64,000 nucleotides of DNA from contig NC_019738.1 of NCBI RefSeq assembly GCF_000317515.1, positions 409,501 through 473,500 on the forward strand, read 5' to 3'. A model generated the notes under the pieces. That model had not been told where the DNA came from and searched no databases. It saw nothing but the letters and a program-made list of their open reading frames with translations. The stretch comes from Allocoleopsis franciscana PCC 7113 (GTDB taxonomy: Bacteria > Cyanobacteriota > Cyanobacteriia > Cyanobacteriales > Coleofasciculaceae). Shown here in pieces: positions 63,792-64,000 of this stretch (position 1 is the stretch's first letter; every line of letters starts with the position of its first letter). Both the position numbers and the translations under genes were made by a program.

Positions 63792-64000
63792 TTAGACATC
63801 ATCATCGAGATCATCATCATCATCATCATCGTCAAAAGCGCCATCCTCTACTCCCATTAGTTCGGAGATTTCTTCTTCATTATCAAGGAAAGAGGCATCG
63901 TCACTATCACGAGCGACTAGGCGATTATTGGTTTCTAGCCAATCCAACAGTGAAGTCTCTTGCTTCACAGGAATGACATCAGCGAGTTGATCTCGAGGTT
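63792..64000 (-). CDS. DUF3134 family protein (5' part beyond window edge)
   Basis: On the reverse strand the frame is open from the window edge to the stop at 63792. It reads VIPVKQETSLLDWLETNNRL, VARDSDDASFLDNEEEISEL and an Asp-rich tail (a run of eight Asp, then Leu, three Asp and Val). I recognise this as the small cyanobacterial DUF3134 family of unknown function. The start lies outside the window. The GAT-repeat tail is a possible slippage site. Confidence 0.85.
   Translation of the reverse strand, partial: PRDQLADVIPVKQETSLLDWLETNNRLVARDSDDASFLDNEEEISELMGVEDGAFDDDDDDDDLDDDV

Noticed and set aside
63800-63850. GAT/ATC triplet array at the right edge considered as a CRISPR-like or satellite repeat
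   Set aside because: It simply encodes the Asp-rich C-terminus of a DUF3134 protein.
1-64000. Search for CRISPR arrays, tRNA and rRNA genes
   Set aside because: No regularly spaced repeat-spacer pattern, no tRNA-like T-loop/acceptor combination and no rRNA sequence were seen in the intergenic regions.

Overview
This window comes from a cyanobacterium, most likely a large-genome filamentous one of the Microcoleus/Coleofasciculus/Allocoleopsis kind. The evidence is a complete psbA (photosystem II D1), families found mainly in cyanobacteria (DUF3120, DUF3134, TIGR03279-type radical SAM, DevBCA exporter, XisH/XisI remnants), very frequent HIP1 octamers (GCGATCGC) and many short palindromic dispersed repeats. 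The genus is an inference. I found no rRNA, tRNA, CRISPR array, intact insertion sequence or prophage.

Layout. 1-6 kb: acpP-fabF-tkt (fatty acid synthesis and Calvin cycle) and a radical SAM protein. 6-11.5 kb: uppP with a decayed second copy beside it, a DUF3120 membrane protein, an FHA-adenylate cyclase, lipB, and the ribosome hibernation factor gene hpf/lrtA with a long leader. 11.6-17.3 kb: glycosyltransferase, MFS permease, recO and deoC, then a zinc/manganese ABC transporter split into a divergent binding-protein gene and an ATPase-permease pair, with repeats inserted around it. 19.7-24.8 kb: a matrixin-like protease, secG, gpmI and cofG.

24.9-29.9 kb is the most unusual part. Two paralogous PAS-LuxR regulators each lie divergently next to one of two paralogous proteins of unknown function (a winged-helix-like N-terminus followed by a GNAT-like C-terminus). 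Both divergent promoter regions carry the same triple TGAA(G/T)-type direct repeat with a 10-bp period. A Coq4-like gene sits between the two modules.

30-37.4 kb: psbA (E130 isoform) with a clear terminator, aroC, a metallo-beta-lactamase-fold hydrolase, a clan GH-A glycosidase, a SufU/NifU-like scaffold, and MocA-like and XdhC-like molybdenum cofactor maturation genes. 37.6-41.6 kb: a DevBCA exporter facing a TetR regulator, with two palindromic operator candidates between them. 41.6-43.5 kb is a graveyard of XisH/XisI fragments, a truncated UPF0175-DUF3368 toxin-antitoxin pair, and a two-gene unit with RelE-like features. 43.7-47.6 kb: a three-subunit PaoABC-type molybdenum hydroxylase, which the MocA/XdhC genes 6 kb away probably mature.

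47.8-64 kb: an osmoprotectant ABC transporter with no permease gene, an AIM24-like protein, secreted proteins, a RelE/ParE-Phd toxin-antitoxin pair, a glutathione S-transferase-like protein, tandem GlsB/YeaQ membrane proteins, a fatty acid hydroxylase-family protein, ftsH, a three-module peptidoglycan-binding protein, a glycosyltransferase-TPR protein, and the 3' end of a DUF3134 gene at the right edge.
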